Assembly: GCF_003324165.1 (NCBI RefSeq)
Contig: NW_025407835.1
Span: forward strand, 1 to 64,000
DNA from: Naegleria lovaniensis
Lineage: Eukaryota; Heterolobosea; Eutetramitea; Acrasida; Naegleriidae
DNA length: 64,000 nucleotides
Direction of reading: 5' to 3'
Shown: one piece after another, positions 22,831-32,276 of the stretch
How the letters are laid out: every line of letters starts with the position of its first letter
Position numbering within the stretch: position 1 is the first letter of the stretch
Made by a program: the position numbers and the translations under genes
The notes under the pieces: model-generated
The model's database searches: none
What the model was told of the DNA's origin: nothing
Seen by the model: only the letters and a program-made list of their open reading frames with translations

Positions 22831-23110
22831 TTTATTGAAATCCATTTTGTAAAATTTTCTCACTCACTCATTATTGTTCTCTTCCTCATTTTGCGTTTGT
22901 CTGATTAAAGTATCAACTCTCTTGGTTCAGTGATCATCGTCTTCACAAAACGGGCGAAGAATGAACCTCTTCCTAGTTCCTTCTTGCTGGTCTAGCGCAG
23001 TCAATTGTCAAACAACAAAAAAATTCGCTAACAGTAACCTTCCACAACCTGCATCCTCGGTGAAATCAATTTTTGCTTGTCAGTGATCAACAAGAGATTC
23101 AAAAAAACGA
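22831..23110. other. Intergenic region, SmF / Rho GTPase
   Basis: 280 bp between tandem plus-strand genes, with a purine-rich run directly before the Rho ATG. No RNA gene or repeat is recognised. Confidence 0.4.
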
Positions 23111-24370
23111 ATGCCCTATAACGAAACAGAGATCAAGTGTGTCGTCGTGGGAGACGGTGCCGTAGGTACGTTCTTGCATTGTTCCATCCGTAATCTGTTT
23201 ATACAAATTTCAAACTGTCAATTCTGTCCAACATTTATTATTGATCAATTTAAAACAATAGGAAAGACATGTCTGGTATGTTATCATCATACACACGCGC
23301 CATCTCATTGAATGATATCATCGATACTATTGATCACACACATAACAAAATATTTTACTTTACACATGATGATGATGACAAAAATGTGGCAATCATTCAT
23401 CATCCATCACCAACCATTTGGAACTCATACAAATTTTCAATTCTCAACATCTTCAAACCTTCATATTCGATATATTCATTTGCATGTCACATTAGGTCAA
23501 AGTGTTTGTCGATAACAAATTCCCCGAAGGATATGTTCCAACTGTTTTTGAAAACACCTATCTCATTCAAGAATATAGAGGATTTAAAGTAAATCTTGGA
23601 ATATGGGATACAGGTAAGTGTTGGAGAGTGCCAACATTGTAGAATTTAGTGATTTTGTGAAATGGTTCTAAAATGGATGCATCATTATCTTACTAATTTT
23701 GAATGATTCTATGGTTGTTGAACTCTTGCTGAAATGTTTGATAATTGTGGAACTCTTGTGAATGATAATTGTCATGATTCTTCTCAACAATAGCTGGACA
23801 AGAAGATTAGTATGTAATATGATACAATTATGATGATGATGATGACTCATTTCAAAAATCATCTTGATTTACTCCAATTTTTCACAATCTTTTTCAACAG
23901 CGGTAGGTCATTGACACAATTTATTGAAATTTACCATTCTTTGTACATTTTTATCAGATCGTCTGAGGCCACTTTCTTATCCAGGAGCTAATGTCATTAT
24001 CATTTGTATAAGCGTTGTCGATCCAAAACCTTTTGAAAATGTCAGAACCAGATGGTTGCCAGAAGTCACACATCATTGTCCACATGTTCCCATTGTTTTG
24101 GCAGCTACAAAAACAGATCTTCGTGAAGATCAAGCTTCATTGAAACTTCTTCAACAACGAAATTGCAAACCTGTCACTTCTCAAGAAATTGAACAATTTG
24201 CCAAAGAAATTAAGGCATTCTCCTTTCAAGAATGTTCAAGTAAATTGAACAGCGGAATTAAGGAACTTTTTGAAAAGTGTATGCAAGCAGTATTATTTCC
24301 AAATGAAGGAAAAGAAGGATCTAAAAAACAAGAGGATTCAAAGAAGAAGAAGGATTGCTTAATGATGTAA
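23111..24370 (+). CDS. Rho-family small GTPase, six exons including a 2-nt exon
   Basis: Exons: 23111-23165, 23262-23275 (14 nt), 23496-23613, 23794-23809 (16 nt), 23901-23902 (2 nt), 23958-24370; total 618 nt, 205 residues. Introns are 96, 220, 180, 91 and 55 nt, all GT-AG. The joined product has the P-loop GDGAVGKTCL, NKFPEGYVPTVFEN (switch I with Thr), [20 protein letters not shown] (switch II), AATKTDLRED (TKxD base motif) and ECSSKLNSG (SAK-like). It ends in a polybasic stretch plus CLMM, a prenylation box, so membrane attachment is expected. Sequence style is Rac/Rho. Every junction falls in a conserved block whose length leaves no slack, which is what fixes the tiny exons. Exon 5 (CG) supplies the third base of Tyr and the first base of Asp in EDYDRLRP. 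Confidence 0.85.
23901..23902 (+). other. Two-nucleotide coding exon (CG) of the Rho GTPase
   Basis: Flanked by TTTTTCAACAG on the left and GTAGGTCATT on the right, so both splice sites look canonical. Exon 4 ends in ...GAT TA and exon 6 starts AT CGT CTG; only a C followed by a G in between yields Tyr-Asp and keeps the frame. It acts like a recursive splice site displaced by two bases. Inferred from the conserved protein; no transcript data are available here. Confidence 0.75.
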
Positions 24371-24487
24371 ACATGATAAATTCAAACAATTTGATTGTGC
24401 AATTCTCCTGTTGTGTTGTCCTCCTAAGAGGTCAAAGCTTAACTGTCACTTGCCAATCGCACTTGACCATCCAAAAATTACGAAAAA

Positions 24488-26314
24488 ATGGCTCAACTCA
24501 CTCATCCAACAACCTTTGAAGGTTTCCAAATCAAACGTGTCTGTATCGTTGGCGCTGGCTCCAGTGGTCTCTCCTCCATAAAGGCTCTTCTCGAATCCAA
24601 TTTCACAATCAAACCAGAATCCGTTCCTTCCTATCCACATAATTTTCAAACTAACAATAATAACAACAATAACAACCACACGAATCCAAACTCTTCCGAT
24701 CCATTCAAACCAAAAATTCTATTCGAACCCGTGTGTTACGAAGCAACCAATGACATTGGTGGTTTGTGGAAATTTTCACAACAAGAAAGTGAATTTTCAT
24801 CTGTGTATAAATCGACAGTGATCAATACGAGTAAGGAAATGATGAGTTTTTCGGATTTTCCCATACCGGATGAGTTTCCTTCGTTTTTACCACATTACAA
24901 GATTATTGAGTATTTTAAAATGTATGCCGATCATTTCTCGTTGTGGAAATATATTCATTTGGAAACTCGAGTGGTGTCGATCACTAAAAAAGGAGAGAAA
25001 TATCTTGTGAAGAGTGTGAAACATGTTAACAAGGATGACCATACACCATGTGAAAAGGTAGAAGAATTTGATTTTGTGATGGCCTGTACTGGACATCATT
25101 CCAAACCTCAAATTCCTCAATTCGAAGGTCTTAATGAACATTTCAAAGGTCATGTCATGCATTCACACGCCTACAAGGATCCATTCAAAGAAGAATTTCT
25201 CAACAAGAATGTTCTCGTTATTGGAATTGGAAACAGTGGAGGAGATATTGCAACAGAATTGGCCAAAAACGTTGCAAAAAGCGTCATTCTCTCCACTCGT
25301 TCAGGAACATGGATCATTCCAAGAGAATCTCTTTTTGGTTCTCCATTGGATCACGTTCCTCGTTATTTGTGGTTATTACCAACTGCTGTTTTACAACTAG
25401 TCATGGAAAGTACCATGAAATTATTTTACGGAAATATTGAAGGAGTGGCAAGAAATTTACAACCTCGTCATCACTTGTTGAGTTCTCATCCAACGATTAA
25501 TAGTGAACTTGTTGGAAAGATTCGAACTGGAGCAATTTCTGTTCAAAGAAATGTTTCGAAATTTTTAAAGGATGGTCATTCAGTTGAATTTGAAGATGGA
25601 ACCATTGTTCACAACGTTGACACTGTGATTTTGTGTACAGGTTACAAAATTGAATTCCCGTATTTGAATGAAATTTCTGAGGACTTGTCATTGTGTCAAC
25701 GAGAGGACAATCAAGTTCATTTATACAAGTACATGTTCCATCCTTCACATAAATCCATCGCCTTCATTGGTCTAGTTCAACCATTGGGAGCAATCATGCC
25801 CATTTCAGAATTACAAGCAAGAATTGCCACTCGTGTATTCCGTGGAGACTGTCACTTGCCATCCGAAGCTGAAATGAACACAGACATTGAATTGAAAAAA
25901 AAGAATATGGAACAACGATATCTCAAATCTAAACGACATACCATTCAAGTCGATTACACACTCTACATGGATGAACTTGCAGAAATGATTCAAGTTCAAC
26001 CTCGTTATTTAAATTATCTTTTCACACATCCAAGATTATTTGTGAAATTATTGAACTCTCCAGCATTTCCAGCCACGTATCGAATTGAAGATCAGTCTCC
26101 ATTCATTGATCAAAAACAACGTCAAATGGAACGAGAACAAGCTATAGAAACTCTTCAAAAATTTTCCTATGATTTACTGTCTGAAAATTATCAACCCAAT
26201 CCCAATGAAAGAAGTAATAAGAGAGAAAATTCGTTTGTCTTGGTAGTAGTGTTACAGGCCGTGTTTTTATTTTTCGTTTATTTGATTTATGTATTGAGAA
26301 GAAAATTGAACTAA
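24488..26314 (+). CDS. Flavin-containing monooxygenase, membrane-anchored
   Basis: Single exon, 608 residues. The FAD-binding loop VCIVGAGSSGLSS is at residues 18-30, NDIGGLWKFS follows, and the FMO identifying motif appears as FKGHVMHSHAYKD near residue 220. The NADP-binding loop is VIGIGNSGGDIATELA, and ILCTGYKIEFPYL is the conserved ATG-like motif of the family. The last 25 residues form a hydrophobic segment ending in RRKLN, a tail anchor typical of ER-bound FMOs. Such enzymes oxygenate N- or S-containing small molecules with NADPH and oxygen; the substrate is unknown. An Asn-rich insert of about 20 residues interrupts the region after the first Rossmann loop. Confidence 0.9.
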   Translation: MAQLTHPTTFEGFQIKRVCIVGAGSSGLSSIKALLESNFTIKPESVPSYPHNFQTNNNNNNNNHTNPNSSDPFKPKILFEPVCYEATNDIGGLWKFSQQESEFSSVYKSTVINTSKEMMSFSDFPIPDEFPSFLPHYKIIEYFKMYADHFSLWKYIHLETRVVSITKKGEKYLVKSVKHVNKDDHTPCEKVEEFDFVMACTGHHSKPQIPQFEGLNEHFKGHVMHSHAYKDPFKEEFLNKNVLVIGIGNSGGDIATELAKNVAKSVILSTRSGTWIIPRESLFGSPLDHVPRYLWLLPTAVLQLVMESTMKLFYGNIEGVARNLQPRHHLLSSHPTINSELVGKIRTGAISVQRNVSKFLKDGHSVEFEDGTIVHNVDTVILCTGYKIEFPYLNEISEDLSLCQREDNQVHLYKYMFHPSHKSIAFIGLVQPLGAIMPISELQARIATRVFRGDCHLPSEAEMNTDIELKKKNMEQRYLKSKRHTIQVDYTLYMDELAEMIQVQPRYLNYLFTHPRLFVKLLNSPAFPATYRIEDQSPFIDQKQRQMEREQAIETLQKFSYDLLSENYQPNPNERSNKRENSFVLVVVLQAVFLFFVYLIYVLRRKLN

Positions 26315-26508
26315 TCATTGACGAGAGAAGAGATTTATTAACCAACAATTTATTCATTTCCATGATCCCACAAACAGACTCTTTCAAGTAGAAGCAAGAA
26401 GGTTTTTGAAATTGTCGTCCTCAATCACACAAGAATACACAAACAACTGCAAATGAACACAAATCATCTCCTTAATTCTGGTTCATTTTTGAAAAACCAA
26501 AAAAAAAA

Positions 26509-27930
26509 ATGATCAGTAAATTTTTTGGCTCTCCCGTTTCATCCGATGATTCCAGTAGTAGTGGCGGCAACGTGGGCCATGGAGAACCAAGTTCATCATC
26601 CTTCTCTCCCACAGCAGCAAGTGTCCGTAGTGAGATGAATAACAGTTTGATTCAAGTAGCATGTAATTGTCAGAATATTTTGATCGCTGGATGTGGTGGA
26701 GGATTTGATGTATATTCGGGACTACCGTTGTATTTTGATTTGAAAGCAATGAATAAGAATGTTTATTTGGCAAATTTGGCATTTACGGATTTGAGTAGTA
26801 GGTAGCAAGAGTCAGTCGTTGTGTTTTCTTGATTTGGGTATATCAATACTTCCAATTCATGAATGTACGAATCCCAGACCAGATGGGATTCATACATTCA
26901 TGAATGATCTGATCATTAATTTCAACAATTGGAATTTATAATTTTCAATATTTCAACAAATTTCAATAGGGATGGATAACAAGACTGAGAGTATCCTACT
27001 TCCATCATATTCTTCGAAAAAAGTTCTCTATGCCGTTCATGCAGACTCCAATAATCATGATTTGGTCTATTTCCCTGAAAAGTATTTGTGTGAATTTTTA
27101 AAGCAGAATAGTTTTGATGAAAATCCAATCGTTTATACGTTTGATAGAAGTACTGGAGTGGTGGGAATAACTGAGGGTTACGAAATTATCATTCAAAGAC
27201 ATGGCATTGACTTGTTGATATTGGTCGATGGTGGAAATGATTCACTAATGAGAGGAAATGAGGAACAACTTGGATCTCCTCATGAAGATTGTAAGTGGTT
27301 GTTTATTTAAAATTCTCAACAAATATAATCATTTGGTGTCTCACGCGTGAAACGGTTGATTTCATTGGCACACACCAACGATGCCATCCCTCCCATATAG
27401 GTATGAGCATTGCAGGAGTATATGCAATTTCTGAAAATGTTCTTCCAATGGACAAAAGAATCATGACCTGTATTGGATTTGGTGTGGACCATTTTCATGG
27501 TGTACATTCCTCCCTATTTTTTGAAAACACGAGTAGTATCATTTCACAATACGATGGTGGATTCAAAGGAGCTTTTTCAGTGCTGAAAGAATGGAATTGT
27601 TTTGTATTATTCAAACAAGCATGTGATTATGCTTTTAAAAAGATGCCACACAATGCATCAATCGTGTCAAGTTCTATCATTGCTGCAATTGAGGGTCATT
27701 ACGGTAATTATCATCCACCAGAAATTAAGGATCGAGTGAAATATTCAACATTGTACATTAACCCAATGATGGGAATGTATTGGGTTTATTCAGTGAAAGC
27801 CATTGCTAATCAATTGATGTATTTGAGTTTTATTAAGGATTCACAAAGTATGATGGAGGTGGCTGATGGGTTGCGAAAATACAGAAATTCTTTGAAAACA
27901 TTTAGAAAGCCATCACCTTTTCCTCATTGA
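26509..27930 (+). CDS. DUF1152-family protein
   Basis: Exons 26509-26797, 26970-27290 and 27401-27930 give 379 residues; introns are 172 and 110 nt. After a Ser-rich 45-residue leader comes ILIAGCGGGFDVYSGLPLYF, a glycine-rich loop like a nucleotide-binding start, then LLILVDGGNDSLMRGNE, MTCIGFGVDHFHGV and NPMMGMYWVYSVKAIANQL. This arrangement matches DUF1152, an uncharacterised family. No function should be assigned. Intron 1 contains a 22-bp inverted repeat (see the repeat entry at 26855). Donor choice at 26798 or 26795 changes one residue; GTAGGT at 26798 is preferred because that form recurs in this window. Confidence 0.7.
26855..26905. repeat. Intronic inverted repeat (22-bp arms, 7-nt loop)
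   Basis: Arms 26855-26876 and 26884-26905 are complementary at 21 of 22 positions; the remaining pair would be a wobble or mismatch. The loop is gaccaga. It lies in intron 1 of the DUF1152 gene. The only AG dinucleotides of the intron's interior past nt 40 lie at the loop (cccAGaccAGatggg), so folding would hide them from acceptor selection. Confidence 0.8.
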
Positions 27931-28006
27931 GGCGGGTTGTAAACACCCATCAAGGCTCAATAAAATACGAGTGGTTTCATGGTACAATATACAGATACAC
28001 ATTCAA

Positions 28007-30323
28007 TTATCCTCCTTTTGGTTTCACAACCACTCTCAAACAAGTGTAAGCAAATACATGATACACTAAAATGAGAGCGAGACCCAACCCTAAATTAATC
28101 CAAGTGACAGACATGGCTGTGTCCATTTCCAAATTTTCTAAAACTGCATCTCCGTTAGGGAATGGGCAGAATGAGGACGAGCCACATTCCAACTGTAAGC
28201 CCTTAAATTCATTAATGACAAAGGATTCGAACACAAAATGGAAAATACTTGTCCAGTAAATCCATATGAAATAAACTGGAATGGTCGCCAAGTTCTTATA
28301 AAAACCACCAAATAACATGAGCTATGTGTGAAAAATCCAAGTCGATCGTCACATTAAGCATAGGTATTTGAGAAAACTCGAGAACCATTGTCAACTTACA
28401 ATTGTTGCCACTACAGGCATGATGGCAAATGCCACCCCTGGATTTGGTGCAAAACTAGCAATGGCACATCCCAATGCTTGTCCTGTTAAGCTCATCACTA
28501 CAATAATCAAAATAAACATAAAAAACCTCTCCACTGCAGCATTCAATCCCAACCACCAATAAATCACCGATCCAAACAAGATGGGATAAAACACTGCTCC
28601 GGGAATATCTGCCACCACTCGAGCCAAATAAAAGCTACTCACTCGATACATTTTCGCTCCACGTTCTCGCAGCAAGACAGGTTTGTCCTGTAACAAAATA
28701 TTCAATGATGACGAGAGACTTCCAAAAAACAAGTTACTCGTCGCAAAAAACAATAGACCTAACCGGTCTTGAACTCCAGTCTGTGAATTATTCAATCTCA
28801 AATAAATCAAGCCGAGCAGGAAAGCAGTGGAAACTTGTTGAGAAAAACGAGCCATATTCACTCCCTTATTTCGAATGGTATTAAGGAAAGCTCTCATGAG
28901 AACGACGAAAAATTGATAAAACCAATTCGAGTTGTACTTGGAAGATTTCTTGAGAGTGACAAGTTCAACTCCCAAAGAATCTTGCAAGGCATGACTCTTT
29001 TCCAAACCTTGTTGAGAATTTTCCTTTTTCAATTCAGAATCAGTATAATGTGCCAAGATTCGTTCAATACGTTCATCTTGTTCGACTTTAAACCTTCTTC
29101 CCCTTTCAGAATTTTCTGAAGCTAACGATGGATTTTCAGTGACCATGTCCATGACAAAATCAGCTGGATTAAATTCTTCAGGACACGTGTATCCAATTTT
29201 TTCAAAATAAGGAATGGCTTTGTGAGCATCTCCAAAATAGGCAATTTTACCACGGGCTAACAATAGTAAACGATCAAATAATTGAAAAATGTCACTGCGA
29301 GGTTGATGAATAGTGAGAACGACGCTCCTTCCATGTTGTGCCAAACGATTAATCAATTGAATAACATTCAAACTAGTTTTTGCATCCAATCCAGTCGTAG
29401 GCTCATCCAAAAACAACACACTCGGCTCTGTTAATAATTCAATAGCAATACATAATCGTTTGCGTTCACCTCCGGATATTCCTTTCGAGAGACCAGGAAG
29501 ACCCACAATCGTATCTGCAACTTTGGAGAGACCCAATTCTTGCATGATTACATCCACGCGTTCCATCTTGGATGAATTCGGAAGAGAGGAATCCAAACGA
29601 AGGAGAGCTGCATATCGGAGAGTCTCTCGGACTGTGAGATTGGGCAAAAGGACATCATCTTGTTGGACAAAGGCACTGATGGATCGGAAGGCTTTGCCAG
29701 CTTTGGTTTTGTTGGCGAGGAGAGAACCCGAGGTGGGTTTGACTCGTTGAGAGAGAATGTTCAACAAGGAGGTTTTGCCCTATCGTATGATGTAAATGAT
29801 ATGGAATTGGAATTTGAGGGAGTTGTATATTGAGGGTGTTGTAAATATTTTTTTTTTGTTGTTCAAATTTTTGTAAAGTATTGAAAAGTATTATTAATTT
29901 TGTTTTGGGATTATTAGATCGAGAGAATACAAGAACAACAGTGAAATGAATAATAAATCTCAACTCGACAACATTGTTACTTACAGCTCCACTCGGTCCC
30001 ATAATCGCCAAGACACTTCCAGGCTTGACATAACCACTCATGGCATGCAAAATCACTTTCTGTTCCTTCCGAAAGACATTCTTCAGAGCGAACGCAAATC
30101 GTTCTCGAGGTGTGGTCAATTTTGAAGCAGGCAATGCGGGTCTTACTTTCACGACATAGGTCAACTCGTGCCATTCCAACAAGACACTCGGAACTGTTCG
30201 TTGTTGTTGTTGTTGGTGTTGTTGTTGAACTAGTGTTACAGTCGTGTGATTTTCTTGATTAGAAGGATTCTCAATGTGTTTCATTTCAATATTGACTGTC
30301 GGCATGGACGACGACGTGCTCAT
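28007..30323 (-). CDS. ABCG-type half transporter
   Basis: Exons 30323-29985, 29779-28400 and 28321-28007 give 677 residues; introns are 205 and 78 nt, all phase 0. Order is ABC domain first, membrane domain second, as in the White/ABCG subfamily. Intron 1 falls inside Walker A (GPSGA|GKTSLLN). ISAFVQQDD is the Q-loop, ISGGERKRL the signature and SVLFLDEPTTGLD Walker B, followed by VVLTIHQPRS with the switch His. The membrane half has about six hydrophobic segments, ending with LMLFGGFYKNLATIPVYFIW and VINEF. Half-size means a dimer is needed. Substrate (sterol, lipid or pigment) is not predictable. The first ATG is at 30323; the frame upstream opens with TTG. The N-terminus has a Gln-rich run. 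Confidence 0.9.
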
Positions 30324-30717
30324 CGTCGTAGACAACTCTAAATTGGATGAAATGGATGGAAGTTATTATGTGATGTTGTGTTGGTGGACATGAATTTTTT
30401 TGTTTTTTGTTTGCTGGAATTGAACGATTCTCGAACGACGATGAAATTTGCGTAAGGATGAAAACTTTTAGCATAACAACAACTTCAAGTTGGCGGAGTT
30501 TTGAAAATGTGAAAAGACCGATAATTGATATGGTTTGGACCAGGTCAACTGAATTCTGTGATTTTTGTAATATAGTTTTACAAGGATGTCTAATTGTCTT
30601 CAATCAAGAACGTACAAATAGGAGGTATTGAGAGAGGTAATAATTGAATGTATTGATCAAGACTAGAATGCATGCTCGTCAACATGTCAACTAAATATTC
30701 AACATACAAAAAGTGAA
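30324..30717. other. Intergenic region, ABCG upstream
   Basis: 394 bp between the ABCG start and the stop of the next minus-strand gene. It is AT-rich with T/G-rich runs near the ABCG start. No gene, RNA or repeat is supported. Confidence 0.4.
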
Positions 30718-32204
30718 CTAGTTTCGATTTGGTTTGTCAAAGGTCATGTCTTGAATATTGAATTCAATTTTGGCAATACTATGATCATCAGATTGACCAC
30801 TGGTCGTGAAGAAAAATTGGATCTCTCTTGTTGAATCATCATTCGTCGGGCCCTCTTTACAGTCATTCAAATAAAAAGCTCTATCATACGCCTTCAAGAG
30901 AGCATAATCTTTAACTCCTTCCATGGTTTGAAAATATTTCAATGAATCTAAAAACCATGCAAATTGGTTGAGCTCACCACGATCCTTGAATACAAGCCAC
31001 TCCAAGTTATAAAAATCTGAAAATTCATCTTCTCTTTTTTCCACTTGCGCGATCATGTCAAACAGTTTGGATGAATAGTAATACATTTTTTGCATTCCAA
31101 AATTATTTGTAAAATATGGTACAAAGTGATGATTGTTCAGTGGTGAAACAAGTCCCAAGTTGGAAAAAACATCATTCACAAAATGAATGCTATTACAGCT
31201 CTCGCTATTATACCATTTTGTTCCATTGTATTGACAGATGACATTAGCAACAATGAATAACGCCTGTTTGATACGTTCTTTTGAATCAAAAAAATGATCA
31301 CCAATAATTGCAAATGCATTTCCGTATTTTGCTCCTTCGTTCACCGTTGTAACCAACGCCATTGAATGTGGATACCAATCCAATTTGAATGGACCCAATA
31401 AAACACTCAAATGCAATCCGAAATCTGTCACTTTCTTGAGTATTTCATTCTTCAATCACTCACATACTTACCTGTGACAGAAATTACTAATCGAAGTGAC
31501 ATAAATGCACGTGTTGATGGATTTCTTCGTTTTTGTGGTCTCTGTTGCAATAAATATTTACCAAACACACAATACATCAATCGTCCTGGAATGACATTGT
31601 TTTGAGCATAGATGTTTTCTAGGTTATTGGAATTATTTGCGATTCCAGTATTTTTCTGTTTGATTATTCCAATTCGTTCAATTTCTTCCAAATTCAATTG
31701 TTCATTTGAATACTCATCAAGAGAGCAGGTAGGTGTATCTATGAGTTCTTTATCATTGTAAGGACATGGTGCTTTGTTTTGGTAATACAGATTGTTCTTT
31801 TCCATTTCGATAAATGTTGACTGTTCGTACTTGGGCATCTTCTCCTCTTTGATCTTTTCGTTCAATAGAGGTGGTTTATATATGACTGTAGAATGTTCAT
31901 ATTCTTCGTCATCAATGGCCATGGAAACATTGGTGGTTGTTGGATTTTGACCAGAGTTTTGAACAAGCAACGAGGGTTGAAACGTATTGTTCTGCGGTGT
32001 AGTATTATTATTATTATAATTATTATTAATAATAGTGGTGGTTGTAATAGGAGTAGTTGTGGTTGTTGTTGTTGTTATTGGACCACTAGTGGATGAACAA
32101 TTAGTACTTGTTGATGATGATGATGTTGAATCAAAAGTGGTGGACACGAGATCTGGCAAACGACTAGAGCCAAGGAAGCTAAGCTTGGACCACCAGCCAG
32201 ACAT
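30718..32204 (-). CDS. Uncharacterised two-domain protein with Asn/Thr-rich N-terminus
   Basis: Exons 32204-31472 and 31424-30718 give 479 residues; the intron is only 47 nt (GTAAGT to GTGACAG). The junction reads LRLVISVTDFGLHLSVLLGP, which flows as one domain. Residues 1-90 are Ser/Thr/Asn-rich low complexity and 90-210 are charged linker. From about 215 there is a compact domain with KLDWYPHSMALVTTVNEG, GDHFFDSKERIKQALFIV and KWYNSESCNSIHFVNDVF. The His of WYPHSMAL and the Cys/His of ESCNSIHFV could form a papain-like or LRAT-like active site, but that is a guess. I do not recognise the family. Confidence 0.6.
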
Positions 32205-32276
32205 TTTTTAGTTTGTCAAATTCTCATCTTTCAAGAAGTGACAAGTGGCAAGTTCACAAGTTGAAGTTTTTCATTG

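Noticed and set aside
23276-23495. Reading through the Rho intron 2, where a frame containing LSSYTRA resembles the LISYTT of Rho
   Set aside because: It needs a 5-nt deletion to connect; the 23496 acceptor gives the right length and NKFPEGYVPTVF.
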